DNA of 49,021 bases from Myxococcales bacterium (GCA_021807105.1 JAKAPL010000026.1:1-49021), one strand, 5' to 3'; numbered from the stretch's first letter, positions 19,752-28,346 are shown. Numbers and translations are program-made. The notes: generated from the sequence alone by a model not told the origin.

Positions 19752-21470
19752 CTAGAAGAGCTTCCCGTGGAGGGCGAGGAAGTGCTCGGCCACCGGCCCG
19801 AGCGAGAGCGCGGGGAGGAAGGTGAGCGCGCCGACGATCACGATCACCGCGACGAGCAGCCCCACGAAGAGGGCGCCGTGGGTCGGGAACGTGCCGAGGC
19901 CGGGCGCGACCGTCTTCTTGCCGGCCATCGAGCCGGCGATGGCGAGCACCGGCACCATCATCAGGAAGCGGCCCGCGAGCATGTCGAGCCCGAGCGTCAC
20001 GTTCCAGAACGGCGTGTCCGCGGCGAGGCCCGCGAACGCCGAGCCGTTGTTGCCGGCGCCGCTCGCGAAGGCGTAGAGCACCTCCGTCAGGCCGTGGGGG
20101 CCCGCGTTGCCGAGCGAGGAGACGCCGGGCCGCGCCACGATCGCCCAGCCCGCGAGGCCGAGGACGAGGGCCGGGAAGAGGAGCGCGTAGAGCATCGCGA
20201 GCTTCACCTCCTTCGCCTCGATCTTCTTGCCCAGATACTCCGGCGTGCGGCCGACCATCAGGCCGGCGATGAAGACCGCGAGCAGCACGAAGACCAGGAT
20301 GCCGTAGAGTCCGGCGCCGACGCCGCCGAAGATCACCTCGCCGAGCAGGAGGTTCACGAGCGGGACCATCCCGCCGAGCGGCGTGAAGCTGTCGAGCGAC
20401 GCGTTGACCGCGCCGCAGGAGGTGCCGGTCGTGACCGTCGCGAAGAGGGCCGATTCGGCGATCCCGAAGCGCGTCTCCTTCCCCTCCAGGGCCCCGGCTG
20501 CGGTCACCGGGAGGCCGCGCAGAGCGGGTTCGGGGTGCGCCTCGGCCCAGTAGGCCGGGACGACGCCGCCCGCGAAGAGGAGCGCCATCGCCGCGAAGAG
20601 CGCCCAGCCCTGCCGGCGGTCACCGGCCATCCGGCCGAACGTGTAGGTGAGGGCGGCGGGGATGGCCAGGATCGCGACCAGCTCGACGAGGTTCGAGAGG
20701 GGCGTCGGGTTCTCGAACGGGTGGGCGCTGTTCGCGTTGAAGAAGCCGCCGCCGTTCGTGCCGAGCATCTTGATCGCCTCCTGCGAGGCGACCGGTCCCA
20801 GCGCGAGGAGCTGCCGCGCCCCTTCGAGCGTCGTCACCTCGCGGTAGGGCGCAAGGGTCTGGAGGACGCCCTGTGAGACGAGGAAGAGCGCGACGACGAA
20901 CGCGCCCGGCAGCAGCACATAGAGCGTCGCGCGCACGAGGTCCACCCAGAAGTTGCCGAGCGTCGCCGGACCCTCCGGGCCCCCGCGGCGCGTGAGGCCG
21001 CGGGCGACCGCGAGCGCGGCCGCGATGCCCGCCGCGGCGGAGGTGAAGTTCTGCCAGGCGAGGCCCGCCATCTGAGTGAGGTCGCTGACCGTCGTCTCCG
21101 GCGTGTACGCCTGCCAGTTGGTGTTCGTCGCGAAGCTCGCGGCCGTGTTCCAGGCGAGGGCGGGCGGCACGCCGGGCAGGTGCTGCGGGTTCCCGGGCAG
21201 CGCGCCCTGGAGCCGCTCGAGTGCGTAGGTTGCGAGCAGGCCGAAGAGCGAGAAGACGAGCAGCGACGCCGTGTACGTGAGCCAGTCCTGCTCGCGGGCG
21301 GGGTCCACGCCGCAGAACCGATACGCGAACCGCTCGATCGGGCCGAGGAGACGGGGCAGCGGCTGGCGGTCGCCCTCGAAGACGCGGTGCAGGTAGGCGC
21401 CGAGCGGCACGGTGAGCGCGCCGACGAGGGCCGCGAAGGCCAGGATCTGGAGCCATCCGTTCGCCGTCAT
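19752..21470 (-). CDS. kdpA: K+-transporting ATPase subunit A (channel-like subunit)
   Basis: 572 aa, about ten membrane helices. Filter regions are typical: TNTNWQAYTPE, LGTNGGGFFNANSAHPFENP, TGTSCGAVNAS and GAGNNGSAFAGL. It selects and translocates K+. The ATG (21470-21468) abuts the end of a 188-bp family A element separating it from kdpF. The bases before the ATG on the coding strand are CAGCCTCCTAG, the opposite of a Shine-Dalgarno, so initiation must use another mechanism or be weak. Confidence 0.98.
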   Translation of the reverse strand: MTANGWLQILAFAALVGALTVPLGAYLHRVFEGDRQPLPRLLGPIERFAYRFCGVDPAREQDWLTYTASLLVFSLFGLLATYALERLQGALPGNPQHLPGVPPALAWNTAASFATNTNWQAYTPETTVSDLTQMAGLAWQNFTSAAAGIAAALAVARGLTRRGGPEGPATLGNFWVDLVRATLYVLLPGAFVVALFLVSQGVLQTLAPYREVTTLEGARQLLALGPVASQEAIKMLGTNGGGFFNANSAHPFENPTPLSNLVELVAILAIPAALTYTFGRMAGDRRQGWALFAAMALLFAGGVVPAYWAEAHPEPALRGLPVTAAGALEGKETRFGIAESALFATVTTGTSCGAVNASLDSFTPLGGMVPLVNLLLGEVIFGGVGAGLYGILVFVLLAVFIAGLMVGRTPEYLGKKIEAKEVKLAMLYALLFPALVLGLAGWAIVARPGVSSLGNAGPHGLTEVLYAFASGAGNNGSAFAGLAADTPFWNVTLGLDMLAGRFLMMVPVLAIAGSMAGKKTVAPGLGTFPTHGALFVGLLVAVIVIVGALTFLPALSLGPVAEHFLALHGKLF

Positions 21471-21658
21471 CTAGGAGGCTGATGTGAAATGGGTGCCGTC
21501 GCGAGAGCACCGAGGGCTAAGGCGAGACGGGCGCCCGAGGGGTGCAGAGCGTCAAACGTACTCTTTGCAGTACGTCTTGCAGCGAAGCGACGAGGCCGCC
21601 CGTCGCAGCGAAGGGATCGGCTTTCGCAGCAGGCAGCCATGGGACATTAGCCTCCTAG
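21471..21658. mobile_element. MITE-like element, family A, copy 2 (188 bp), inside the kdp operon
   Basis: Left end CTAGGAGGCTGATGTGAAAT, right end ATTAGCCTCCTAG. Read in reverse it aligns over its full length with copy 1 (shared blocks include GGCTGCCTGCTGCGAAAGCC and CCCCTCGGGCGCCC). It fills the gap between kdpF and kdpA: the kdpF TAG stop is in one end and the kdpA ATG touches the other. No transposase is encoded. Confidence 0.9.
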
Positions 21659-21744
21659 AAGCGGTCGGGGCGGAGCAGCGCGTAGACGAGGTAGCCGAGG
21701 AGCAGCACCGAGAGCGACAGCCCGGCCAGGTAATCGGCGCTCAA
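21655..21744 (-). CDS. kdpF: KdpF small membrane subunit
   Basis: 29 aa: one hydrophobic helix with a typical KdpF C-terminus (LSVLLLGYLVYALLRPDRF). KdpF stabilises the Kdp complex in the membrane. Start is TTG at 21744, preceded by GGAGGTGAGG 5 bp upstream. The TAG stop is provided by the end of the family A element. Confidence 0.88.
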   Translation of the reverse strand: MSADYLAGLSLSVLLLGYLVYALLRPDRF

Positions 21745-21750
21745 GGAGCC

Positions 21751-21834
21751 TCACCTCCGGTCGCAGGCGCGGGCGTAGCCGAGCGCGACGGCGAAGAAGA
21801 CGATGGACAAGGCCACGAAAAGGGTGTCTAGCAT
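21751..21834 (-). CDS. 27-aa single-helix membrane microprotein upstream of kdpF
   Basis: ATG 21834; reads MLDTLFVALSIVFFAVALGY then ARACDRR. It has one predicted membrane helix and a short charged tail. The stop precedes the kdpF start by 6 bp and its last codons contain the kdpF Shine-Dalgarno, so the two are probably translationally coupled. I recall similar tiny ORFs upstream of other bacterial kdp operons, but none is named here with confidence. It may be an extra Kdp subunit or a leader peptide. Confidence 0.65.
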   Translation of the reverse strand: MLDTLFVALSIVFFAVALGYARACDRR

Positions 21835-21879
21835 GCGGCGTCCGAGGGGGGGGCCGGATTCGAGCACGAGAGGTCGTGA

Positions 21880-23316
21880 ATGTCCAGCGCAGGGAGAGTC
21901 ACCGCGGCGTGCCTGGCCGTGGCCGGCTGCCTCACGGCGGCGCGGGAGGCGATGGGCCAGACAAAGGGCGCGGCGGGGCCCGACGCCGGCGTGTCCCCAG
22001 AGCCGCCCGCGCCGTTCGCCTTCGCCGACTTCTCGTGGGTCCCGGGCAACGCCGGGGCCTCCGAACGGCCCCTCTCGTGGGGCCCCTTCACGGGCGAGGT
22101 CCGGATGGACCTCGCCTACCACGACGACGCCTCGCAGCCGATCGATCACACCATCTCGGGCAGCAGCGAGGCCTTCCGCAGCGACGAGCTGCAGCTCACC
22201 CAGATCGGCGTGGGCGGCGACTTCGACTACGACAACGTCCAGGCCCGGTTCATGACCCAGTTCGGCCTCTACTCCCAGGCGACGCCGGCCGGCGACGCGA
22301 GCCCGTCCCGCGGCCAGTGGAACCTCGCGGACGCGTACCGCTACGTCTCCGAGGCGTACGGCGGCTACCACGTGAACGCCCTCGACGGCATCAACATCCA
22401 GGGCGGCCTCTTCCTGTCGTACCTCGGCCTCTGGAGCTACTACAACTTCGACAACTGGACCTACCAGCCCTCGTACGTCTCCTCGAGCCTGCCCTGGTAC
22501 ATGAACGGCCTGCGAGTCCAGATCTTCACCTCCGACAAGCTCAAGATTGAGCCCTGGATCGTCAACGGCTGGGAGTCGTACGGCATGTTCAACGAGATGC
22601 CGGGCCTCGGGGTGCAGATCCTCTGGGCGCCGGCCGGATGGCTTCGGTTCGCCTTCAACCAGTACGCGGGCACCGACACCCTGCAGACGCCCGGACGCTA
22701 CCGCGTCCACTCCGACGACAGCGTCATGGTCAAGTATTACGAGCGCAAGGGTGCGAGCCTCCTCTCGAAGGCCGCCGCCTCGCTCACCCTGGACGCCGGC
22801 TGCGAGTGGGGCGGCTACGGCGGCACGGCCAACGGGACGCTCGCCCCGGCCGGCCCCGTCGCGTGCATGAACGGCACGGCCGCCGTACCCGCGCAGTTCT
22901 TCCTGGGCTTGATGGCCTACACCCGCCTCTGGTTCGATCGGGACCTCTTCGGCTTCACCATCGGCGGCGGCGCGGTCGACAACCCCGGCCGCTACCTCGT
23001 CCTCCTGCCCCCCATCAACGGCGCCACGGCGGCCACGGGGACGCCCTACTTCCCGGAGGGCCCCGGGCAGCAATTCGAGGCGTGGGACACCGAGACGGCC
23101 TTCGACTACCTGCCGAACGGCTACCTCACCTTCCGGATCGAGTACGATCACCGCGTGGCCAGCGTCCCCTACTTCAGCGGCCACCTCGGCGTGACCCCGA
23201 TCGTCAACGGCGTCATGGGGAACACCGGCCTCCCCGGCAGCGCCGTCCCCGGCTGGGCGCCGAACCTCGTTCCCACCGAGGATCGCGTCACGCTCGCGAT
23301 GCTCGTGAAGCTGTAA
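21880..23316 (+). CDS. BBP2-like outer-membrane beta-barrel porin
   Basis: 478 aa. Signal region ~1-27 (ends REAMGQTKG), then alternating aromatic/polar beta-strands through to the C-terminal strand TLAMLVKL. The segments AYGGYHVNALDGINIQGG and SYLGLWSYYNFDNWTYQPSY match the putative beta-barrel porin-2 family as I know it. It is divergent from the kdp operon with only 45 bp between start codons, suggesting shared regulation. A solute channel is likely; K+ supply to Kdp is an attractive but untested idea. The TAA stop overlaps the first base of a family C element. Confidence 0.8.
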   Translation: MSSAGRVTAACLAVAGCLTAAREAMGQTKGAAGPDAGVSPEPPAPFAFADFSWVPGNAGASERPLSWGPFTGEVRMDLAYHDDASQPIDHTISGSSEAFRSDELQLTQIGVGGDFDYDNVQARFMTQFGLYSQATPAGDASPSRGQWNLADAYRYVSEAYGGYHVNALDGINIQGGLFLSYLGLWSYYNFDNWTYQPSYVSSSLPWYMNGLRVQIFTSDKLKIEPWIVNGWESYGMFNEMPGLGVQILWAPAGWLRFAFNQYAGTDTLQTPGRYRVHSDDSVMVKYYERKGASLLSKAAASLTLDAGCEWGGYGGTANGTLAPAGPVACMNGTAAVPAQFFLGLMAYTRLWFDRDLFGFTIGGGAVDNPGRYLVLLPPINGATAATGTPYFPEGPGQQFEAWDTETAFDYLPNGYLTFRIEYDHRVASVPYFSGHLGVTPIVNGVMGNTGLPGSAVPGWAPNLVPTEDRVTLAMLVKL

Positions 23317-23403
23317 GCCCGTCTTATTCACGGTACGGCGTAGCGAGGCGTTCTTAGACCGCGAGCCGAGAAGGGCAAGCGAGAGCACCGGCCGCCGCAG
23401 CCG
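23316..23403 (+). repeat. Truncated family C inverted-repeat element
   Basis: The first ~70 bp (AGCCCGTCTTATTCACGGTA ... GGGCAAGCGAGAGCA) nearly match 47682-47752. About 14 bp resembling the right part of that element (GCCGCAG CCGG) follow, and the terminal repeat is lost where 21-bp array tract 2 begins. It is an internally and terminally deleted copy in the same orientation as the intact one. Confidence 0.8.
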
Positions 23404-23404
23404 G

Positions 23405-23864
23405 GCCTCCGTCTCGTGCCGTGGGGCCTCCGTCTCGTGCCGTGGGGCCTCCGTCTCGTGCCGTGGGGCCTCCGTCTCGTGCCGTGGGGCCTCCGTCCGG
23501 CGCGGACGGAGCCCCGTCCCGCGGCGGCGGACCCTCGTCCGCGCGCGGGAGCGCTCCGTCCGCGGTGGACGAGGCTTCGTCCGGCGCGGACGGAGGCTCG
23601 TCCGGTCCCGACGGAAGCTTCAGCGGCTCGGACGGAGGCTTGGGGGCCATCGACGAAGGCCCCACGCCACCGGACGAGGGGCCGTCCGACGCGATCGGAG
23701 CCGCGGCGCCGCCGGACGGAAGCCCGGAGGCTGCGGACGGAAGCCCGGAAGCTGCGGACGGAGCCTTGGAGGCTGCGGACGGAGCCTTGGAGGCTGCGGA
23801 CGGAGCCCTGGAGGTGCGGACGGAGCCCTGGAGGTGCGGACGGAGACTTGGAGGCGGCCGCCGG
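23405..23864. repeat. 21-bp-period tandem array, tract 2
   Basis: About 21 units plus a partial one, in exact 21-bp register from 23405 to 23803; then two 20-bp units (23804, 23824) and a last partial. The first four units are nearly identical (GCCTCCGTCTCGTGCCGTGG core); central units carry CGTCC-N5-GGACG inverted repeats (for example 23577-23591); later units have the core GGAGGCTGCGGACGGA. The sequence differs from tracts 1 and 3 but period and length agree. Several long frames stay open because of the period; none has a credible start or domain. Confidence 0.9.
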
Positions 23865-23965
23865 GGCCCCGCGCCCGGCGAGGTGGACGGCCTCGGGAGA
23901 GGTGGGATGCGGGATGGGGCGGTCAGCCCCGCTGAGCCATCGGTCCCGCGACACCGCGGCGGGAT

Positions 23966-23994
23966 TTGCCTTTCCCGACGCATTGCGCTAGGGT
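23966..23994 (+). promoter_or_regulatory. Predicted promoter of rplC
   Basis: TTGCCT (23966-23971), 17-bp spacer, TAGGGT (23989-23994), about 100 bp upstream of the rplC ATG. The leader contains a 14-bp perfect palindrome GGTCCTGCAGGACC (24065-24078), a possible site for translational feedback. Confidence 0.45.
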
Positions 23995-24094
23995 CCGCAC
24001 CCCTCGGGCCCTGATTCGCCTGCCCGAACGCCGGACCTCCGCGAGTCATGTCGGCCCGCGCGTCCGGTCCTGCAGGACCTGCGAGGTCATCGAC

Positions 24095-24772
24095 ATGTTG
24101 GGAATCCTGGGACAGAAGGTGGGAATGACGCGCCAGTTCACCGAGAACGGCGAGTCCATCGCCGTCACCGTGGTCACGGCCGGACCTTGCATCGTCCTGC
24201 AGAAGCGGACCCTGGAGAAGGAAGGCTACCTTGCGCTCCAGGTGGGCTTCGGGAAGGTCGGCCACCGTTCGACGAAGGACGAGACGGCGATGAAGCGGAT
24301 GGGCAAGCCGCTCGCGGGGCTCTTCCAGAAGGCCGGCGCGGCGCCGCAGCGCTGGATCCGGGAGTTCCGAGTGACGCCCGAGGAGGCCGCGAAGTACGAG
24401 ATCGGCGGCAGGATCGACGCGGGGCTCTTCCAGAAGGGCGCGGTCGTCGACGTGGCCGGCACGAGCAAAGGGCGCGGCTTCGCGGGCGTCGTCAAGCGCC
24501 ACCACATGGCCGGCCACGTCCAGACCCACGGGACCCACGAGTACTTCCGCCACCCCGGGTCGATCGGGCAGCGCAAGACGCCGGGCAAGGTCTGGAAGAA
24601 CAAGAGGATGCCGGGGCACATGGGCGTCGAGCGGGTCACCGTGCAGAACCTCGTGGTCGTCGATTCGATCCCGGAGAAGAACCTCCTCCTGCTCCAGGGC
24701 GCGGTGCCCGGCGCGAACGGCGGCCTCGTGATCGTCCGGCCGGCCGTGAAGCGCGCCAAGGCCCACGCGTAG
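24095..24772 (+). CDS. rplC: 50S ribosomal protein L3
   Basis: 225 aa. Typical L3: N-terminus [15 protein letters not shown], central [15 protein letters not shown] and the conserved PGSIGQ with the Gln that PrmB methylates in E. coli, then [16 protein letters not shown]. The protein looks intact and functional. Oddly it stands alone: rpsJ, rplD and rplW, its usual S10-operon partners, are absent on both sides. A repeat array lies upstream and the Glt/Nfs operon downstream. It could be the only, relocated copy or a second copy. ATG 24095 lies 9 bp after GCGAGGT, a weak ribosome binding site. Confidence 0.96.
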   Translation: MLGILGQKVGMTRQFTENGESIAVTVVTAGPCIVLQKRTLEKEGYLALQVGFGKVGHRSTKDETAMKRMGKPLAGLFQKAGAAPQRWIREFRVTPEEAAKYEIGGRIDAGLFQKGAVVDVAGTSKGRGFAGVVKRHHMAGHVQTHGTHEYFRHPGSIGQRKTPGKVWKNKRMPGHMGVERVTVQNLVVVDSIPEKNLLLLQGAVPGANGGLVIVRPAVKRAKAHA

Positions 24773-24785
24773 CGGCGGGGCCGGC

Positions 24786-24814
24786 TTGTTCATCGCCGGA
24801 AGCTGTGCTAAAAG
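24786..24814 (+). promoter_or_regulatory. Predicted promoter of the Glt/Nfs operon
   Basis: TTGTTC (24786-24791), 17-bp spacer, TAAAAG (24809-24814), 49 bp before the first start codon and just after the rplC stop. Confidence 0.6.
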
Positions 24815-24819
24815 CGCGC

Positions 24820-24848
24820 GACCGCGCGAAACCTGCGCCCGCGCGGTC
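24820..24848 (+). promoter_or_regulatory. Hairpin in the Glt/Nfs operon leader
   Basis: GACCGCGCG (24820-24828) pairs perfectly with CGCGCGGTC (24840-24848) across an 11-nt loop. It ends 2 nt before the Shine-Dalgarno AAAGGAG (24851-24857). It may stabilise the mRNA or tune translation; if the promoter call is right it could also be a protein-binding site near the transcription start. Confidence 0.5.
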
Positions 24849-24862
24849 TGAAAGGAGACGGA

Positions 24863-25687
24863 GTGAATCGCAAGACAGCCCCGGTCGTCCTCGCTCTTCT
24901 CTCCGTGGCCGGCGCCTCAGCCTGGGGCGCCGAGCCCGAGGCCGTGGTCGTGGAGAACCGGTCGTACACCACCGACAGCCGGCTGGAGGTGGGCGTCCTC
25001 ACCGACCTGTCGATCAACAATTCCCTCACGTCGGTCGAGAACTTCCAGCTCGTCCTGACCTACCACCTCACCGAGAACTGGGCGATCGACCTCATCGGCG
25101 GCTACGCGATCGGCGGGCCGACCGACCTCCAATGCGAGGCGCAGAACCCGAGCTCGGGGAGCAACTGTGGTCCCAACAAGGGGACCAGCATCTTCAAGAA
25201 CGTCGGCGCGAGCCCGGCCTCGAAGAGCGACCTGCCGAACCTCTGGGTCCTCTCCGGCCCGAACCTCATGGCGGGGATCAAGTGGGAGCCGGTCTACGGC
25301 AAGCTCTCGCTCCTGACCGAGCTGCCGGTCCACTTTAAGTGGTTCCTGACCGTCGACGGCGGGGCCGCGCAGTTCGGCAGGACCTCGGTGGACATCTGCA
25401 CGCAGTACCAGAACGGCGACTGCGGCTTCAACCAGGGCGCGGGCTACTACGACACGCTCTACCAGCAGCAGTGGAGCTGGCTCGCGAGCGCGGCGACGGG
25501 CCTGCGCTTCATCTTCCTCGGCCGGGCGTCCTTCGAGGCGGCCCTGCGCGACTATGTCTGGGCCGATTCCTACCTGACGAACTTCACCGGTCAGGATTCG
25601 GTGAATGGTACGCCCAAGCAGGCGACCCTGGCCAGCGGCCTCACCAACTCGATCTTCGCCGACCTCGGCTTCACCTGGACGTTCTAG
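24863..25687 (+). CDS. gltA: GltA/NfsA-like outer-membrane beta-barrel
   Basis: 274 aa. Signal peptide ~1-22 (PVVLALLSVAGASAWGA), mature protein of alternating beta-strands with Tyr/Trp-rich turns (NWAIDLIGGYAIGG, DTLYQQQWSWLASA) ending in a C-terminal aromatic strand (IFADLGFTWTF), the usual signal for outer-membrane insertion. It is the first gene of an eight-gene operon whose order matches M. xanthus nfsA-H / gltA-H; assignment as the A barrel rests on position and fold. Start GTG 24863 has AAAGGAG 5 bp upstream. Confidence 0.72.
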   Translation: MNRKTAPVVLALLSVAGASAWGAEPEAVVVENRSYTTDSRLEVGVLTDLSINNSLTSVENFQLVLTYHLTENWAIDLIGGYAIGGPTDLQCEAQNPSSGSNCGPNKGTSIFKNVGASPASKSDLPNLWVLSGPNLMAGIKWEPVYGKLSLLTELPVHFKWFLTVDGGAAQFGRTSVDICTQYQNGDCGFNQGAGYYDTLYQQQWSWLASAATGLRFIFLGRASFEAALRDYVWADSYLTNFTGQDSVNGTPKQATLASGLTNSIFADLGFTWTF

Positions 25688-25717
25688 CCCGTGAGATCCT
25701 CGAAAGGAGACCGGCGG

Positions 25718-26809
25718 ATGGACGAATGGCGTTGCCCGCTGCGGGCGGGAATCGTGGCGGTTTGCGTGCTCGCCCTCGTGGCGAGCGTCGCCCGCGCCCA
25801 GGACGAGGACGAGGAGGACGAGGACCAGGGGCCCGCCTCGCCCCCCGCGCACGTCATCCAGCCGAACGCCGGGTCCCCCGCGCCGGCGGCGAAGACGCCG
25901 ACGCAGGGCTGGGGAGCGCGGCCGGCCTCGAGCGCGCCGGAGCAGCCGGCCCCGAAGGCGCCGGCTCCGGAGGCCAGGCGCACCCCGAAGATCGTGAACC
26001 CGGAGGAGGCCGGGCCCGCCGGCGACCAGGGCTACCTCCAGGGGTACGCCCAATCCACGAGCCCGAACGAGCAGATCCACACCGTCCAGAAGAAGGTCTA
26101 CACCGCCTCCGGGCGCTTCGAGGCGACGCTCTACCCGGCCGCCTTGCAGCTCAACTCGAAGTTCGTGAACACCGACGGCCTCGGCGTCGGCCTCTCGTAC
26201 GCCTTCCAGGAGAACATGGCCGTCCAGCTCCTCGGGATCTACAACTATGCGTCGGGCGAGACGAGCTTCACGCAGAACCTCCTGAACCTCCACGCGAGGC
26301 CGGAGGCCGCGGACGCGCTCTCCCTGGATTATGGGGCCATCGCGGCCTACGAGGTCGCGCCCATCTACGGCAAGTTCGCCTTCTACGACGGCTCGCTCGT
26401 CCAGTTCCGGTTCGTGCTCAACGCGGGGGCGGGGATGGGCAAGACGCAGGTGCAGCTCACGCCGGGGCCGCCGACCGGGACGCAGGCGCAGTACGGCGAC
26501 GCGGGGTGGCGCTTCCTCGGCAACCTCGGCGCGGGCTTCCGGCTGCTCATCGGCGAGCGCTTCGCGCTGCGGCTCGAGGTGCGCGACCTCATCTACACGG
26601 CGCGGGTCGATCGGATCAACGGCTGCAACGTCGCCGACGTGACGAGCATCATCGGCAACGAGGCGCCGGCGTCGCCGGGGTGCAGCGCGAACTCCTTCAA
26701 TCCCCAGCAGGCGGTCGCCGCGACCGTCGCCCAGAACCTGCTGCAGGACGTCAGCTCCGACGTCCTCAACAACGTCATCTTCTTCGGCGGCGCCAGCATT
26801 CTCTTCTGA
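25718..26809 (+). CDS. gltB: GltB/NfsB-like outer-membrane beta-barrel
   Basis: 363 aa. Signal peptide ending VARAQ (~25), acidic DEDEEDEDQG followed by a Pro/Ala-rich linker (~26-90), then a barrel of ~250 residues with strands such as GVGLSYAFQENMAVQLLGIY and FRLLIGERFALRLEVRDLIY, closing NVIFFGGASILF. ATG 25718 is chosen over GTG 25691 because AAAGGAG (25703-25709) is correctly spaced for it. It lies 30 bp downstream of gltA. In the Glt/Nfs systems A, B and H form the outer-membrane part. Confidence 0.75.
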   Translation: MDEWRCPLRAGIVAVCVLALVASVARAQDEDEEDEDQGPASPPAHVIQPNAGSPAPAAKTPTQGWGARPASSAPEQPAPKAPAPEARRTPKIVNPEEAGPAGDQGYLQGYAQSTSPNEQIHTVQKKVYTASGRFEATLYPAALQLNSKFVNTDGLGVGLSYAFQENMAVQLLGIYNYASGETSFTQNLLNLHARPEAADALSLDYGAIAAYEVAPIYGKFAFYDGSLVQFRFVLNAGAGMGKTQVQLTPGPPTGTQAQYGDAGWRFLGNLGAGFRLLIGERFALRLEVRDLIYTARVDRINGCNVADVTSIIGNEAPASPGCSANSFNPQQAVAATVAQNLLQDVSSDVLNNVIFFGGASILF

Positions 26810-26818
26810 GGATCCCGA

Positions 26819-28345
26819 ATGCGCTCTTTCGTCAGAGAAACCTCGAGGGCCGCTCTCCTCGCGGCCGTCTCCGCCCTCGCGCTCGCGCCGGCCTGCCGGC
26901 AGGCGGCGGCCCAGGAGGAGGAGCTGTCGCCGGGCGTCGTCGCGTACAACGCGGGCCGCTACGCGGAGGCCGCGGACGACTTCTATCGGATCGTGCAGAA
27001 CGGCCAGGACGAGATGGACCGCCAGAAGGCCGAGTACTACCTCGCCCACTCGTTCTTCAAGATGAAGCTCTACCAGGGCGCGTTCCAGTATTACGGCCTG
27101 ATCGTCAAGCAGGGCCCCCGCCACCGCTACTACTTCCGGGCCGTCGGCGGCCTGGTCAACGTGGCCGAGGCGCTGCACGACGGGACGATCATCCCCTCGA
27201 TCCTGAACCGCGCCTATGGATCCGACTTCGAGCGGCTGCCGGAGAAGACCCTCAACAAGGTCAACTTCCTCGTCGGGATGCTCTCCTACCGGGCCAACAA
27301 GCTCGACGAGGCGCAGGAGTTCCTCTCCGCGGTCCCGAAGAAGAGCAGCTACTACGCGAGGGCGCGCTACCTGTACGGCCTCTCGCTCGTGAAGAAGGAG
27401 CCGAAGGCGGCGGTGAAGCTCTTCAAGGAGGTCATGGCCCTCCCCGAGAACCAGTACTACGACTACAGCAACGTCCGCGAGCTGACCCGGCTCGCCATCG
27501 CCCGGACCGAGTACGGCATGGGCCAGTACCAGGAGGCGGTCGACTGGTACCATTCCGTGCCGCGCTTCTCGAGCTATTGGGACCAGGCGTTGTTCGAGGA
27601 CGGGTGGGCGGAGTTCCAGGCGGGCGAGGCGGGGAAGGCGCTCGGGTCCCTCGAGGCGCTCCACGCCCCCCAGTTCGAGGGCGCCTTCGCGCCCGAGTCC
27701 TGGATCCTGAAGGCGACCATCTACTTCTTCAACTGCCTCTACCCCGAGACCAAGGGCGCGGTGAACGGCTTCCGGCGGATCTACCTGCCGATGAACCAGA
27801 AGATCCAGGCCGCGCTCACCGGCGAGCACGACTACGACTACTACGCGAAGCTCATCGCCCAGCCGAAGGGGGAGCTGCCGCTGGCGGTCGTCAACTACCT
27901 GCTTGGCAACCAGCGCGTGCTCGGCTTCAAGGACTACATCGAGGAGTTGGTGCGGGAGAGGGCGATGGTCGATTCGCTCTCCTCGTGGCGGGAGAGCGGG
28001 CTGCAGGCCGAGGTGGCGCAGCTCATCGACACCCAGGCCCAGACGCTCGACCGGCTCACCGGCAAGTTCGTCGAGGGGCGGCTCAAGTACGCCTCGAAGG
28101 TGATCGACGGCTTCGACAGCCAGGCCGAGATCATCCTCTTCGAGACCGTGAAGGCCGAGAAGGAGCTGATCGAGCGCGGGGTGGACTCGAGCGCCAAGCT
28201 CGCAGGCCAGCAGCTCTATCGGGCCAAGGTGCCGGATCCGAACTGGGACTACTGGGCCTTCGAGGGCGAGTTCTGGATCGACGAGATCGGCTACTACGAG
28301 TACACATTGAAGAACGGCTGCGCGCTGCGGCAGGAAGGACGCTAG
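26819..28345 (+). CDS. gltC: GltC/NfsC-like periplasmic TPR protein
   Basis: 508 aa. Signal peptide ~1-30 with PAC, a weak lipobox candidate, then TPR-like helical repeats (~35-300; VVAYNAGRYAEAADDFYRIV, FFKMKLYQGAFQYYGLIVKQ), a long helical segment, and a conserved-looking C-terminus rich in Trp/Tyr (NWDYWAFEGEFWIDEIGYYE) that resembles what I know of the GltC family. Probably a periplasmic linker between the inner-membrane motor and outer-membrane barrels. Starts 9 bp after gltB and ends 1 bp before gltD. Confidence 0.78.
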   Translation: MRSFVRETSRAALLAAVSALALAPACRQAAAQEEELSPGVVAYNAGRYAEAADDFYRIVQNGQDEMDRQKAEYYLAHSFFKMKLYQGAFQYYGLIVKQGPRHRYYFRAVGGLVNVAEALHDGTIIPSILNRAYGSDFERLPEKTLNKVNFLVGMLSYRANKLDEAQEFLSAVPKKSSYYARARYLYGLSLVKKEPKAAVKLFKEVMALPENQYYDYSNVRELTRLAIARTEYGMGQYQEAVDWYHSVPRFSSYWDQALFEDGWAEFQAGEAGKALGSLEALHAPQFEGAFAPESWILKATIYFFNCLYPETKGAVNGFRRIYLPMNQKIQAALTGEHDYDYYAKLIAQPKGELPLAVVNYLLGNQRVLGFKDYIEELVRERAMVDSLSSWRESGLQAEVAQLIDTQAQTLDRLTGKFVEGRLKYASKVIDGFDSQAEIILFETVKAEKELIERGVDSSAKLAGQQLYRAKVPDPNWDYWAFEGEFWIDEIGYYEYTLKNGCALRQEGR

Positions 28346-28346
28346 G

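Noticed and set aside
23421..24014. Pro/Ser/Ala-rich proteins in tract 2
   Set aside because: Repeat-driven open frames in several registers without start signals.
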